The notes under the pieces are model-generated. The model was not told the DNA's origin and searched no databases. It saw only the letters and a list, made by a program, of their open reading frames with translations. From NCBI GenBank assembly GCA_021641325.1, contig JAJXPD010000078.1:1-5902 (forward strand): a stretch of DNA of 5,902 nt, written 5' to 3'. A program made the translations under genes and the position numbers. Origin of the DNA: Opitutales bacterium (GTDB taxonomy: Bacteria > Verrucomicrobiota > Verrucomicrobiia > Opitutales > Intestinicryptomonadaceae). How positions within the stretch are numbered: position 1 is the stretch's first letter; each line of letters begins with the position of its first letter. This document shows, one piece after another, positions 1 through 4,622 of this stretch.

Positions 1-21
1 CGGAAACGGAGGGCGTTTTTT
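1..21 (+). terminator. 3' half of an intrinsic terminator cut by the window edge
   Basis: The window opens with CG-GAAA-CG, which looks like the top of a hairpin with a GAAA loop. It is followed by GAGGGCG (9-15) and six T (16-21). The matching 5' arm would lie before base 1, so the stem cannot be confirmed. It probably ends a plus-strand gene to the left. Confidence 0.4.
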
Positions 22-122
22 GCGCGGCAAAAGGCGGGGAAAATGTGCGTTTGTTTAAAAAAGTCAAAATAGTCCAAGAATCGGAGGATAAAGAACAAAG
101 CGAATGTCGGATTTCCCTTGCT

Positions 123-151
123 TATACAAACTTTTGTTTTTATTGTATTAT
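123..151 (+). promoter_or_regulatory. Candidate sigma-70-like promoter of the PEP-CTERM gene
   Basis: TATACA (123-128, 4 of 6 matches to TTGACA) and TATTAT (146-151, 5 of 6 to TATAAT) are 17 bp apart in a locally AT-rich stretch. A start near 158 would leave a leader of about 20 nt containing the ribosome binding site. TATACAA (123-129) and TTGTATTA (143-150) also form a near-inverted repeat across the spacer, which could be an operator or simply low-complexity sequence. Confidence 0.35.
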
Positions 152-160
152 AAATAACGA

Positions 161-167
161 AAAGGAG
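161..167 (+). promoter_or_regulatory. Shine-Dalgarno of the PEP-CTERM gene
   Basis: AAAGGAG lies 12 nt before the ATG at 180. It decides the start: the longer reading frame that opens with GTG at 45 has no ribosome binding site and would place 45 charged residues ahead of a textbook signal peptide. Confidence 0.7.
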
Positions 168-179
168 AAAACCACATCA

Positions 180-1745
180 ATGAAAAAATACCTCATACTA
201 TCATGCGCGCTTGCGGCGTCCTCCGCTTTCGCCGCAACTGTAACAATAAACGGTTCGGCGGTCTCGGGCGAGGCGCAACATAACAGCGTTGTCAGCTCGA
301 ACCCGGGCGACGACGTTGTTTTATCGGTAGACGAAACGCTCAAAAACTACCACTTCTTCGGCAAAAAAGACAACACCATGAAGTCAATGTCGTCCACTGC
401 GTCGTACATACACTTCTTCGGGCCCTATCAAAACGGCGCGAACAGCGGCATTATCGACATTGCCGCGGAATCTGGCGAGGCCGACGCAATGAACTTTGCG
501 GGCAAGTTCTACATGAACCTCGCAAACCTTAAGATTACAAATTCGGTCGGCGGAAAAAACGCCACGGCGAATTTGAAATTCGGCATCTTTGAATTATGGA
601 GCATGGCGATCGCGCCGAACAACCAAATCCAAAGCATTTCGTTCGAAAACGTCAAGGCTAACGTGACGACGGCGAACGGCGCGATCATAGGCTCTACCGG
701 CTACAATTATACGCCGAATGCTGCGTCGATAAACGTGGCGGCAAATGCCGAGGTTGCGTGGAACGGCGCGCAAACAGTCGAGCAGAACGGCATAATAAAC
801 GTTATGGGCTCGTATACAAACGCGGGCGCGCTGACTTTGAAAAAAGGCGGTCAGGCAATCGTCGATAGCGGCGCAACCTACAACATCAACGCAGGCGGCA
901 CGGTAGCGGGCAGCATTACGACAAGCGGCACGCTCAACGTCGCGGGCGGCACGACGTTCTCGAACGGCGCAAGCATCGACGTCATCGACGGCAACGTTGT
1001 TTTTGCCGACGACACAAAGTTCGGAACAACCGCCGCTATCAATATTTCGGGCGGCACGGTTACCGCGACAAAAGACCTCGAATTCGGCTCTATTATCAGC
1101 ACGGGCGGCAAGCTCGTACAGACGACCGGCGACGGCATTAAAATCATCGGCAACTCGACGCTGTCCGACAACGGCGTATGGGATATCAAAAACAAAGTTC
1201 AGGTAAACGGCGGCGCTTCGTTCACGCTCGACAACAGCAACCTGAATTTGTCCGGCACAAACCAGCGTTTCATTCTCGTCAACGACGGCACAATCACGCT
1301 CAACCAGATGTACAAAACCTCGCGGGCGGGCGGAGCTATTCCGATTGTGTTTACGGGCACGAAATCGGGCACTTTGATTATCGGCGGCGACATTTCGTTG
1401 GAGTTCATCAACAACATAAACGACAAAGTTGCTAACATCGTTCTCGCAAACGAAGACGCGGTGCTGAGGCTCGTTTCGGTTGACGACACGCTGAAATTCA
1501 AGAACGACAACGGCTTGGCTATCTTCAATTTCAGGGAAAACGCGATTTTTGTCGGCGATAGCGCGACCGAATCCGAACTTGCGCTCGTCAAGCTCTATTC
1601 GGGCATGGACGATTCGAGCTACATCGGAACGGCGAAACTTGTGAACGGCTGGCTGACGGCGGCTATCCCCGAACCCGCCGAATGGGCGGCGATTTTCGGC
1701 GGCATTGCGCTGGCGATTGCGGTCTACCGCAGAAGAAGGGCATAA
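180..1745 (+). CDS. Secreted beta-repeat protein with C-terminal PEP-CTERM sorting signal
   Basis: This 521-residue exported protein has no enzymatic motif that I recognise. Residues 1-18 form a signal peptide (MKK, hydrophobic core, AFA cleavage site). Residues about 182-345 are rich in Gly, Asn, Thr and Ser, with recurring GG-T/K turns followed by short alternating hydrophobic strands, as in the right-handed beta-helix passengers of autotransporter-like proteins. There is no outer-membrane beta-barrel. The C-terminus has IPEP (496-499), AEWA, a hydrophobic helix to about 515, then Y516 and four Arg (517-520): a complete PEP-CTERM signal. In that family the tail holds the protein in the inner membrane until an exosortase cleaves at PEP for surface delivery; no exosortase is present here. 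YHFFG and YIHFFG near residues 57-61 and 76-81 suggest a degenerate 20-residue repeat at the N-terminus. It stands alone, with its own promoter and terminator. The sorting class is confident; the function (surface structure, matrix or glycan binding) is unknown. Confidence 0.88.
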   Translation: MKKYLILSCALAASSAFAATVTINGSAVSGEAQHNSVVSSNPGDDVVLSVDETLKNYHFFGKKDNTMKSMSSTASYIHFFGPYQNGANSGIIDIAAESGEADAMNFAGKFYMNLANLKITNSVGGKNATANLKFGIFELWSMAIAPNNQIQSISFENVKANVTTANGAIIGSTGYNYTPNAASINVAANAEVAWNGAQTVEQNGIINVMGSYTNAGALTLKKGGQAIVDSGATYNINAGGTVAGSITTSGTLNVAGGTTFSNGASIDVIDGNVVFADDTKFGTTAAINISGGTVTATKDLEFGSIISTGGKLVQTTGDGIKIIGNSTLSDNGVWDIKNKVQVNGGASFTLDNSNLNLSGTNQRFILVNDGTITLNQMYKTSRAGGAIPIVFTGTKSGTLIIGGDISLEFINNINDKVANIVLANEDAVLRLVSVDDTLKFKNDNGLAIFNFRENAIFVGDSATESELALVKLYSGMDDSSYIGTAKLVNGWLTAAIPEPAEWAAIFGGIALAIAVYRRRRA

Positions 1746-1772
1746 CTCCTTTTTTTCATAAGATAGTATTGG

Positions 1773-1801
1773 CGTCGCCCGATTTTCGGGCGGCGTTTTT
1801 T
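1773..1801 (+). terminator. Intrinsic terminator after the PEP-CTERM gene
   Basis: A 10-bp stem, CGTCGCCCGA (1773-1782) with TCGGGCGGCG (1786-1795), has one G-U pair and a TTT loop. Six T follow (1796-1801). It lies 27 nt after the TAA and separates the gene from the nitroreductase downstream. Confidence 0.9.
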
Positions 1802-1802
1802 G

Positions 1803-1832
1803 TTGCATGGCGCAAAATTTTTCCGATAAACT
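1803..1832 (+). promoter_or_regulatory. Candidate promoter of the nitroreductase gene, possibly leaderless
   Basis: TTGCAT (1803-1808) and TAAACT (1827-1832) are 18 bp apart; GATAAA (1825-1830, 16-bp spacing) is an alternative -10. TAAACT ends only 8 nt before the ATG at 1841, so transcription would start at or within a few bases of the start codon. No Shine-Dalgarno is present between the terminator and the ATG. The -35 match is weak (3 of 6). Confidence 0.35.
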
Positions 1833-1840
1833 CGTCTATT

Positions 1841-2365
1841 ATGAAAAAGGATACAGCCGTTTTTACCAGACGCTCCGTCAGAGCCTACGACTCGTCGAAG
1901 CGCGTTTCGAAAGAGCAAATCGAAGACATTTTGGACGCCGCAATGCACGCGCCGTCGGCGATGAACAAACAGCCGTGGCGTTTTGTTGTGGCGACCGAAG
2001 ACTCGGTCTTGGACGCCCTCACGAAAGCGCACCCCTACTGCGAGTCGGTCAAAGACGCGCATTCCGCGATAATCGTTTGCGGCGACTTGGACGAACAGTT
2101 CTCAACCCCCTGCGGCGGCTACTACGAGTACGACTGCTCCGCCGCCGCGCAGAACATTTTGATACGCGCAAAAGAGCTAGGGCTTGGCACGTGCTGGTGC
2201 GGTGTTGCGCCCGAAAAGGAGCGCATGGAGGCTATCCGCAGGCTTTTCGGAATGCCGAAAAACATAGCGCCGATGGCGTTGATAATTCTCGGCTATCCAG
2301 CGGAGTCGCCCGAGCTTGACGCCCCGCGCTACACCCCCGCCAAAGTCCACTGGCAAAAGTGGTGA
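1841..2365 (+). CDS. Nitroreductase-family FMN oxidoreductase
   Basis: This 174-residue cytoplasmic flavoprotein belongs to the NfsB/NfnB-like nitroreductase superfamily. These enzymes usually work as dimers, bind FMN and transfer electrons from NAD(P)H to nitro compounds, quinones or other acceptors; the physiological substrate cannot be read here. The N-terminal RRSVR (10-14) is the classic FMN-phosphate motif. APSAMNKQPWRF (37-48) is the second flavin-contact segment. DCSAAAQNILIRAKELGLGTCWCG (from 98 to 121) is the conserved helix plus Gly-rich turn. NIAPMALIILGYP (141-153) is the usual C-terminal strand. The length is short but normal for the compact subgroup. Six cysteines, including a CWC at 118-120, are more than usual, but no ferredoxin-type cluster motif is present. 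The ATG at 1841 is chosen because homology begins there; the in-frame sequence upstream runs through the preceding terminator. It is monocistronic. Confidence 0.88.
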   Translation: MKKDTAVFTRRSVRAYDSSKRVSKEQIEDILDAAMHAPSAMNKQPWRFVVATEDSVLDALTKAHPYCESVKDAHSAIIVCGDLDEQFSTPCGGYYEYDCSAAAQNILIRAKELGLGTCWCGVAPEKERMEAIRRLFGMPKNIAPMALIILGYPAESPELDAPRYTPAKVHWQKW

Positions 2366-2380
2366 TGGGGATTAGTGGAT

Positions 2381-2401
2381 AGCCCAAGTTTTTTTTGGGC
2401 T
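2381..2401. repeat. Hairpin at the left end of the intergenic element
   Basis: AGCCCAA (2381-2387) pairs with TTGGGCT (2395-2401), leaving a T-rich loop. It starts 15 nt after the nitroreductase stop. The T-run is in the loop rather than after the stem, so it is not a canonical intrinsic terminator on either strand, although it may still help end transcription. Confidence 0.5.
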
Positions 2402-2429
2402 TGTGAAGCTGGACGCAAGCCGCACTTAT

Positions 2430-2460
2430 ATTATAAAAAAATGCGGAAGCATTTTTTCAA
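2430..2460 (-). promoter_or_regulatory. Promoter-like TTGAAA/TATAAT pair on the minus strand
   Basis: Reading leftward, TTGAAA (2460-2455) and a perfect TATAAT (2435-2430) are separated by 19 bp, slightly long. Transcription would leave the element toward the nitroreductase 3' end and be antisense to it. On the plus strand the same AT-rich stretch gives TATATT (2427-2432), 8 nt before an ATG at 2441. AT-rich sequence makes chance matches likely. Confidence 0.25.
2436..2457. repeat. Perfect A/T-rich hairpin with GGAA loop
   Basis: AAAAAATGC (2436-2444) and GCATTTTTT (2449-2457) form a 9-bp perfect stem with a GNRA-type GGAA loop. The T-run is part of the stem and the stem is weak, so it could act as a poor bidirectional terminator or as a structural part of the surrounding element. 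Confidence 0.5.
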
Positions 2461-2692
2461 AAACGGCAATCCGCAAACAATTTCTAAAAACTCAATGCGC
2501 GGCAACGCCGCGCTGCTTAGGCTTGTCAAGCTGAGCGAAAAAATGCGGCTTTGCGCAGTGAGGCGCAGGGAGCGTACTGGCGTACGTGACCAAGCCGCAA
2601 CAAGCGAAACGCATTTATCCGCCAGCTTCACAAGCCCAATCGGGACTTGGGCAATGCCTAACCCTACCATTGCGGTTCGACGTGGACGTTGA
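2441..2692 (+). CDS. Doubtful 83-residue reading frame inside the repeat element
   Basis: This open frame begins MRKHFFKNG and is Arg- and Lys-rich. A -10-like TATATT ends 8 nt before the ATG, resembling the layout at the nitroreductase and coaB genes. There is no Shine-Dalgarno. The frame runs through all the hairpins and ends 29 nt inside the 3' end of the opposing CDF gene. The peptide has no recognisable domain, and its residues could simply reflect the palindromic DNA. I list it as a possibility only; more likely it is not a gene. Confidence 0.15.
   Translation: MRKHFFKNGNPQTISKNSMRGNAALLRLVKLSEKMRLCAVRRRERTGVRDQAATSETHLSASFTSPIGTWAMPNPTIAVRRGR
2497..2513. repeat. GC-rich perfect hairpin
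   Basis: GCGCGGC (2497-2503) and GCCGCGC (2507-2513) form a 7-bp stem with an AAC loop, near the middle of the intergenic element. No T-run follows on either strand. Confidence 0.55.
2520..2637. repeat. Long stem-loop forming the right half of the element
   Basis: GGCTTGTCAAGCTG (2520-2533) pairs with CAGCTTCACAAGCC (2624-2637) with one mismatch. After a small internal loop, AAATGCG (2541-2547) pairs with CGCATTT (2610-2616), or alternatively TGCGGCTT (2544-2551) pairs with AAGCCGCA (2592-2599). The apex carries two further small palindromes, TGCGC...GCGCA (2552-2566) and CGTAC-TGGC-GTACG near 2573-2586. The nested layout resembles that of palindromic repetitive elements. Confidence 0.55.
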
Positions 2693-3527
2693 TTATCGAC
2701 CTGCCGATATTCGCCCTCAAAACGCGCTCGACCCGCTCGGAAATTTCGTGCGCCTCAACAATCGAAAGCGACGCGTCAACGTGAATGTTTACGTCTATAA
2801 CGTACACGTTCCCCGACGCCCTTACACGCAGGTCGTGCGATTTTATCACGCCGTCAACGTCGCCTATGAGCGACGAAACCTTTTCGCGCAGTCCGTCGGG
2901 GGCTTTGTCCAAAAGCTCGTCAATCGCCCGCGACGAAAGTTTTATCGAGACCCAAATCACGATTATCGCAACCGCGAGTGCCGCTATTGCGTCCGCCGAA
3001 TGGAAGCCCAAGAACGAGCCTGCCACGCCGAAAAACACCACCGCCGAGCTCCAAATGTCGGTGGAAAAGTGGAGCGCGTCAGCCTCCAACGCCTGACTTC
3101 TGTACTTTTTTGCCGCCTTCATCAGCGCGCGCGAACGCCCCACGTCCACGGCGATTGATGCAATCACAACCGCGAAGCTCCAAAAGCCGACCTCGATTGC
3201 GGAGTGCTTTAAAATCAGCCGCGCCACCGCCTCGTAGATAATCCAGCCGCATGTGATAAGCAGAAGCAGAGCCTCTATGAGCGCGGAAAAATTCTCTATC
3301 TTGCCGTGTCCGAAATTGTGCTCTTTGTCGGCGGGCTTGTCGGAAAGGCGCACGGCAACCCACGTCACGGCGGCGGCTACCAAATCGAGCGCGGAGTGCA
3401 AAGCTTCCGACAAAATGCCCAGGCTGCCCGTCGAAATTGCGACCGCCATTTTCAGCGCGACGAGTGCCGCCGCCGCTCCTACCGAAAGCATCGCCGCCCT
3501 GTTTTTTCCCTGTGAGTCCGCCGTCAT
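2664..3527 (-). CDS. Cation diffusion facilitator (CDF) family zinc-type metal exporter
   Basis: This 287-residue inner-membrane antiporter is YiiP/ZnT-like and is expected to export Zn2+ (perhaps also other divalent ions) in exchange for protons, as a dimer. With the start at 3527, all three metal sites known from E. coli YiiP have counterparts at almost the same numbers. Transport site A is H44 and D48 in TM2 with H153 and D157 in TM5. Site B is D67, H70 and H74 in DKEHNFGHG. The cytoplasmic-domain site is H231, H249, H260, H282 and E284. TM2 carries His where YiiP has Asp; this HD/HD set is typical of zinc-selective ZnT/ZitB members. Six hydrophobic segments precede a cytoplasmic domain from about residue 200. 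An upstream in-frame ATG at 3590 would add 21 residues lying in repeat-like DNA, so the start at 3527 is preferred. No Shine-Dalgarno is visible there. It diverges from coaB and converges on the nitroreductase. Confidence 0.9.
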   Translation of the reverse strand: MTADSQGKNRAAMLSVGAAAALVALKMAVAISTGSLGILSEALHSALDLVAAAVTWVAVRLSDKPADKEHNFGHGKIENFSALIEALLLLITCGWIIYEAVARLILKHSAIEVGFWSFAVVIASIAVDVGRSRALMKAAKKYRSQALEADALHFSTDIWSSAVVFFGVAGSFLGFHSADAIAALAVAIIVIWVSIKLSSRAIDELLDKAPDGLREKVSSLIGDVDGVIKSHDLRVRASGNVYVIDVNIHVDASLSIVEAHEISERVERVLRANIGRSIINVHVEPQW

Positions 3528-3561
3528 TTTTAATTCAACATCGTACAATATTGCGCCGTTC

Positions 3562-3618
3562 GAAGCTGTCGCGCAAGCCAGCATTTTCAAAAAATGCTTT
3601 TTTTGAAAAAAATTTCTA
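3562..3618 (+). repeat. Diverged partial copy of the left part of the 2382-2652 element
   Basis: Ordered blocks in the same orientation match 2405-2486: GAAGCTG (3562-3568), CGCAAGCC (3572-3579), GCA (3581-3583), AAAAAATGC (3589-3597), a run of T (3598-3604) then a run of A (3606-3612), and AATTTCTA (3611-3618). Gaps between blocks differ, chiefly by loss of about 13 bp around the TATATTATA segment and about 15 bp before the last block. It occupies the divergent CDF-coaB promoter region. Confidence 0.4.
3580..3604 (+). terminator. Terminator-like hairpin with T-run upstream of coaB
   Basis: AGCATTTT (3580-3587) and AAAATGCT (3591-3598) form an 8-bp stem with a CAA loop, and a run of T extends to 3604. 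It points rightward, toward coaB, although no plus-strand gene lies immediately upstream. It could block read-through into coaB, act as an attenuator if the coaB transcript starts further left, or be a relic of the repeat. The stem is AT-rich and weak. Confidence 0.4.
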
Positions 3619-3619
3619 G

Positions 3620-3625
3620 TAAGAT
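3620..3625 (+). promoter_or_regulatory. -10-like box next to the coaB start codon
   Basis: TAAGAT (TAnnnT pattern) ends 7 nt before the ATG at 3633, placing the expected transcription start on or next to the ATG. No Shine-Dalgarno is present (the 7 nt are TCGCCCC) and no convincing -35 box is found at 16-18 bp. Confidence 0.3.
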
Positions 3626-3632
3626 TCGCCCC

Positions 3633-4286
3633 ATGAAAAAAATCAGATGTTTGGTGACGGCGGGCCCCACCCGCGAATATTTCGACCCTGTGCGCTTCAT
3701 TAGCAACCCCTCGACGGGCAAAATGGGCTGCGCCGTAGCCGCCGCCGCCCGCGCCAAAGGCTGGGACACCACCCTTGTGCTCGGACCTTCCGCCCTGCCA
3801 GACATCGACGGAGTAAAAACCCTGCGCGTAGTCTCCGCCGCCGACATGTTCGCCGCCTGCGACAAGCTCTTCGACTCGTGCGACATTCTGATAATGTCCG
3901 CCGCCGTAAGCGACGTGCGCCCCAAAACCGTGCTTTCGCGCAAGGCAAAAAAGGACGAGATAGACCTCAACCCCCAGCTTGAACGCACGCCCGACATTCT
4001 GCTCGAATTATCAAAACGCAAAAAAAATCAGATTTTGATAGGCTTTGCCGCCGAAACCCAAAACGTGCTCGAATACGCAAAAGACAAACTCGAACGCAAG
4101 AACCTCGACGGCATAGTCGCAAACAACGTCGGTGCGGAGGGCGCGGGCTTCGCCGCCGACACAAACAAAATCGACCTGATTCTGCGCAGCGGCGAAGTTG
4201 TAGATTTCCGCAAAGGCTCGAAGTCGGAAGTCGCCGAGCTGCTCGTTTCGTTCCTTTCGGCGCGTTTCTTCAACGAGCCTATTTAA
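3633..4286 (+). CDS. coaB: Stand-alone phosphopantothenoylcysteine synthetase (CoaB)
   Basis: This 217-residue cytoplasmic enzyme catalyses the second step from phosphopantothenate toward coenzyme A: nucleotide-activated joining of 4'-phosphopantothenate to cysteine. In most bacteria it is the C-terminal half of a CoaBC fusion; here only the synthetase domain is present and no CoaC flavoprotein (decarboxylase) lies in the window. Visible family motifs are VTAGPTREYFDPVRFISN (8-25) with STGKMG (27-32), the nucleotide-binding region; SAAVSDVRP (89-97); the Lys-rich KAKK (104-107), matching the KIKK loop; TPDILLEL (119-126); GFAAET (137-142); and the NNVG segment (164-167) with GFAADTNKIDLI (172-183), which carries the conserved Asn of the synthetase site. 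Length fits a single CoaB domain. The ATG at 3633 (MKKIRC) is where homology begins; an in-frame ATG at 3594 would add 13 residues from repeat-like DNA. It has no operon partner on its strand. Confidence 0.9.
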   Translation: MKKIRCLVTAGPTREYFDPVRFISNPSTGKMGCAVAAAARAKGWDTTLVLGPSALPDIDGVKTLRVVSAADMFAACDKLFDSCDILIMSAAVSDVRPKTVLSRKAKKDEIDLNPQLERTPDILLELSKRKKNQILIGFAAETQNVLEYAKDKLERKNLDGIVANNVGAEGAGFAADTNKIDLILRSGEVVDFRKGSKSEVAELLVSFLSARFFNEPI

Positions 4287-4301
4287 CAATCACGCGCTGA
4301 C

Positions 4302-4326
4302 GACGGCGCGCAATACTTCCGCCGTC
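4302..4326. repeat. Hairpin between convergent coaB and the DUF167 gene
   Basis: GACGGCG (4302-4308) and CGCCGTC (4320-4326) give a 7-bp stem with an 11-nt loop in the 78-bp gap between two converging genes. Neither strand has a T-run after it, so it is at best a weak or factor-assisted bidirectional terminator. Confidence 0.3.
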
Positions 4327-4364
4327 AGCTTCGCCGCGTTTGGATTGACCGACGCAAACGCGCC

Positions 4365-4622
4365 CTATTCCGCCAAGAGCCTCGCAAGGCAGTTTTCGGA
4401 GTCCACTTCCACAAGCTTGTCGCGCGAGGTTTCGCCGCAGACAATGCGCACCGCGCCGCGCCCCACTCCGAGTTTTTTTGACAGAAATTTTACAAGCTCG
4501 GCGTTCGCCTTGCCGTCCATCGCCTGCGCCGCGATTTTTATTTTCACGGCTTCTCCGTATGCCCCCGCGCACGCGCTCTTGGGCGCGTTCGGAACAACCC
4601 GCACTTTGAAGCGTTCCGCCAT
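4365..4622 (-). CDS. DUF167 (YggU-family) small protein
   Basis: This 85-residue protein is of the DUF167/YggU type, a widely conserved single-domain family of unknown function. Signature features are the opening strand FKVRVVPNAPKSA (5-17), EAVKIKIAA (24-32), the invariant DGKAN (36-40), the amphipathic helix AELVKFLSKKLGV (41-53), and VRIVCGETSRDKLVEV (58-73). The length matches the usual 80-100 residues. Its ATG overlaps the pheA stop codon (TGATG on the minus strand, sharing base 4622) and no separate Shine-Dalgarno is visible, so translation is probably coupled to pheA. The longer in-frame extension upstream lies entirely inside pheA and is rejected. Co-transcription with pheA does not by itself imply a role in phenylalanine synthesis. 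Confidence 0.87.
   Translation of the reverse strand: MAERFKVRVVPNAPKSACAGAYGEAVKIKIAAQAMDGKANAELVKFLSKKLGVGRGAVRIVCGETSRDKLVEVDSENCLARLLAE

Larger units (their letters stand above)
2382..2652. repeat. 271-bp hairpin-rich element with 31-nt inverted ends
   Basis: It fills most of the 298-bp gap between the convergent nitroreductase and CDF genes. Its ends, 2382-2412 and 2622-2652, are inverted copies of each other, aligning without gaps at 26 of 31 positions; the inner 17 nt, TGGGCTTGTGAAGCTGG and its complement, are identical. Each end is itself a small palindrome (GCCCAA...TTGGGC). A third copy of the core motif, GGCTTGTCAAGCTG, sits at 2520-2533. Weaker similarity (GGGxTTAG) extends just outside both ends. 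I see no clear target-site duplication and no transposase. A palindromic mobile or repetitive element (MITE-like or composite REP-like) is the best reading. A structured RNA or an elaborate bidirectional terminator is the alternative. Confidence 0.6.

Noticed and set aside
45..179. Extended N-terminus of the PEP-CTERM protein from a GTG at 45
   Set aside because: The extension has no ribosome binding site and would bury a perfect signal peptide 45 residues in; AAAGGAG and promoter boxes support the ATG at 180.
180..206. Lipoprotein signal (Cys at residue 9 of the PEP-CTERM protein)
   Set aside because: The Cys follows only eight residues and lies inside the hydrophobic core; the AFA site at 16-18 is a normal signal peptidase I site.
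594..1808. 404-residue open frame on the minus strand opposite the PEP-CTERM gene
   Set aside because: It is Arg/Ala/Asp/Val-rich with no domain, runs across the terminator, and is explained by codon bias of the real gene on the other strand.
1682..1840. Upstream extension of the nitroreductase
   Set aside because: It would translate through the PEP-CTERM gene's 3' end and its terminator; family homology starts at 1841.
2382..2652. CRISPR array or tRNA in the repeat-rich gap
   Set aside because: There is no regular repeat-spacer periodicity and no cloverleaf or T-loop consensus; the repeats are nested palindromes.
2431..2670. 79-residue minus-strand frame in the intergenic element
   Set aside because: It coincides with the palindromic repeat, overlaps the CDF stop, lacks a ribosome binding site, and shows no domain.
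3528..3590. CDF start at 3590 giving 21 more residues
   Set aside because: The extra residues lie in repeat-like hairpin DNA, and metal-site numbering matches YiiP when the start is at 3527.
3594..3632. coaB start at 3594 giving 13 more residues
   Set aside because: The residues come from the hairpin/T-run region; CoaB homology begins at MKKIRCLVTAG from 3633. It cannot be excluded entirely because neither start has a Shine-Dalgarno.
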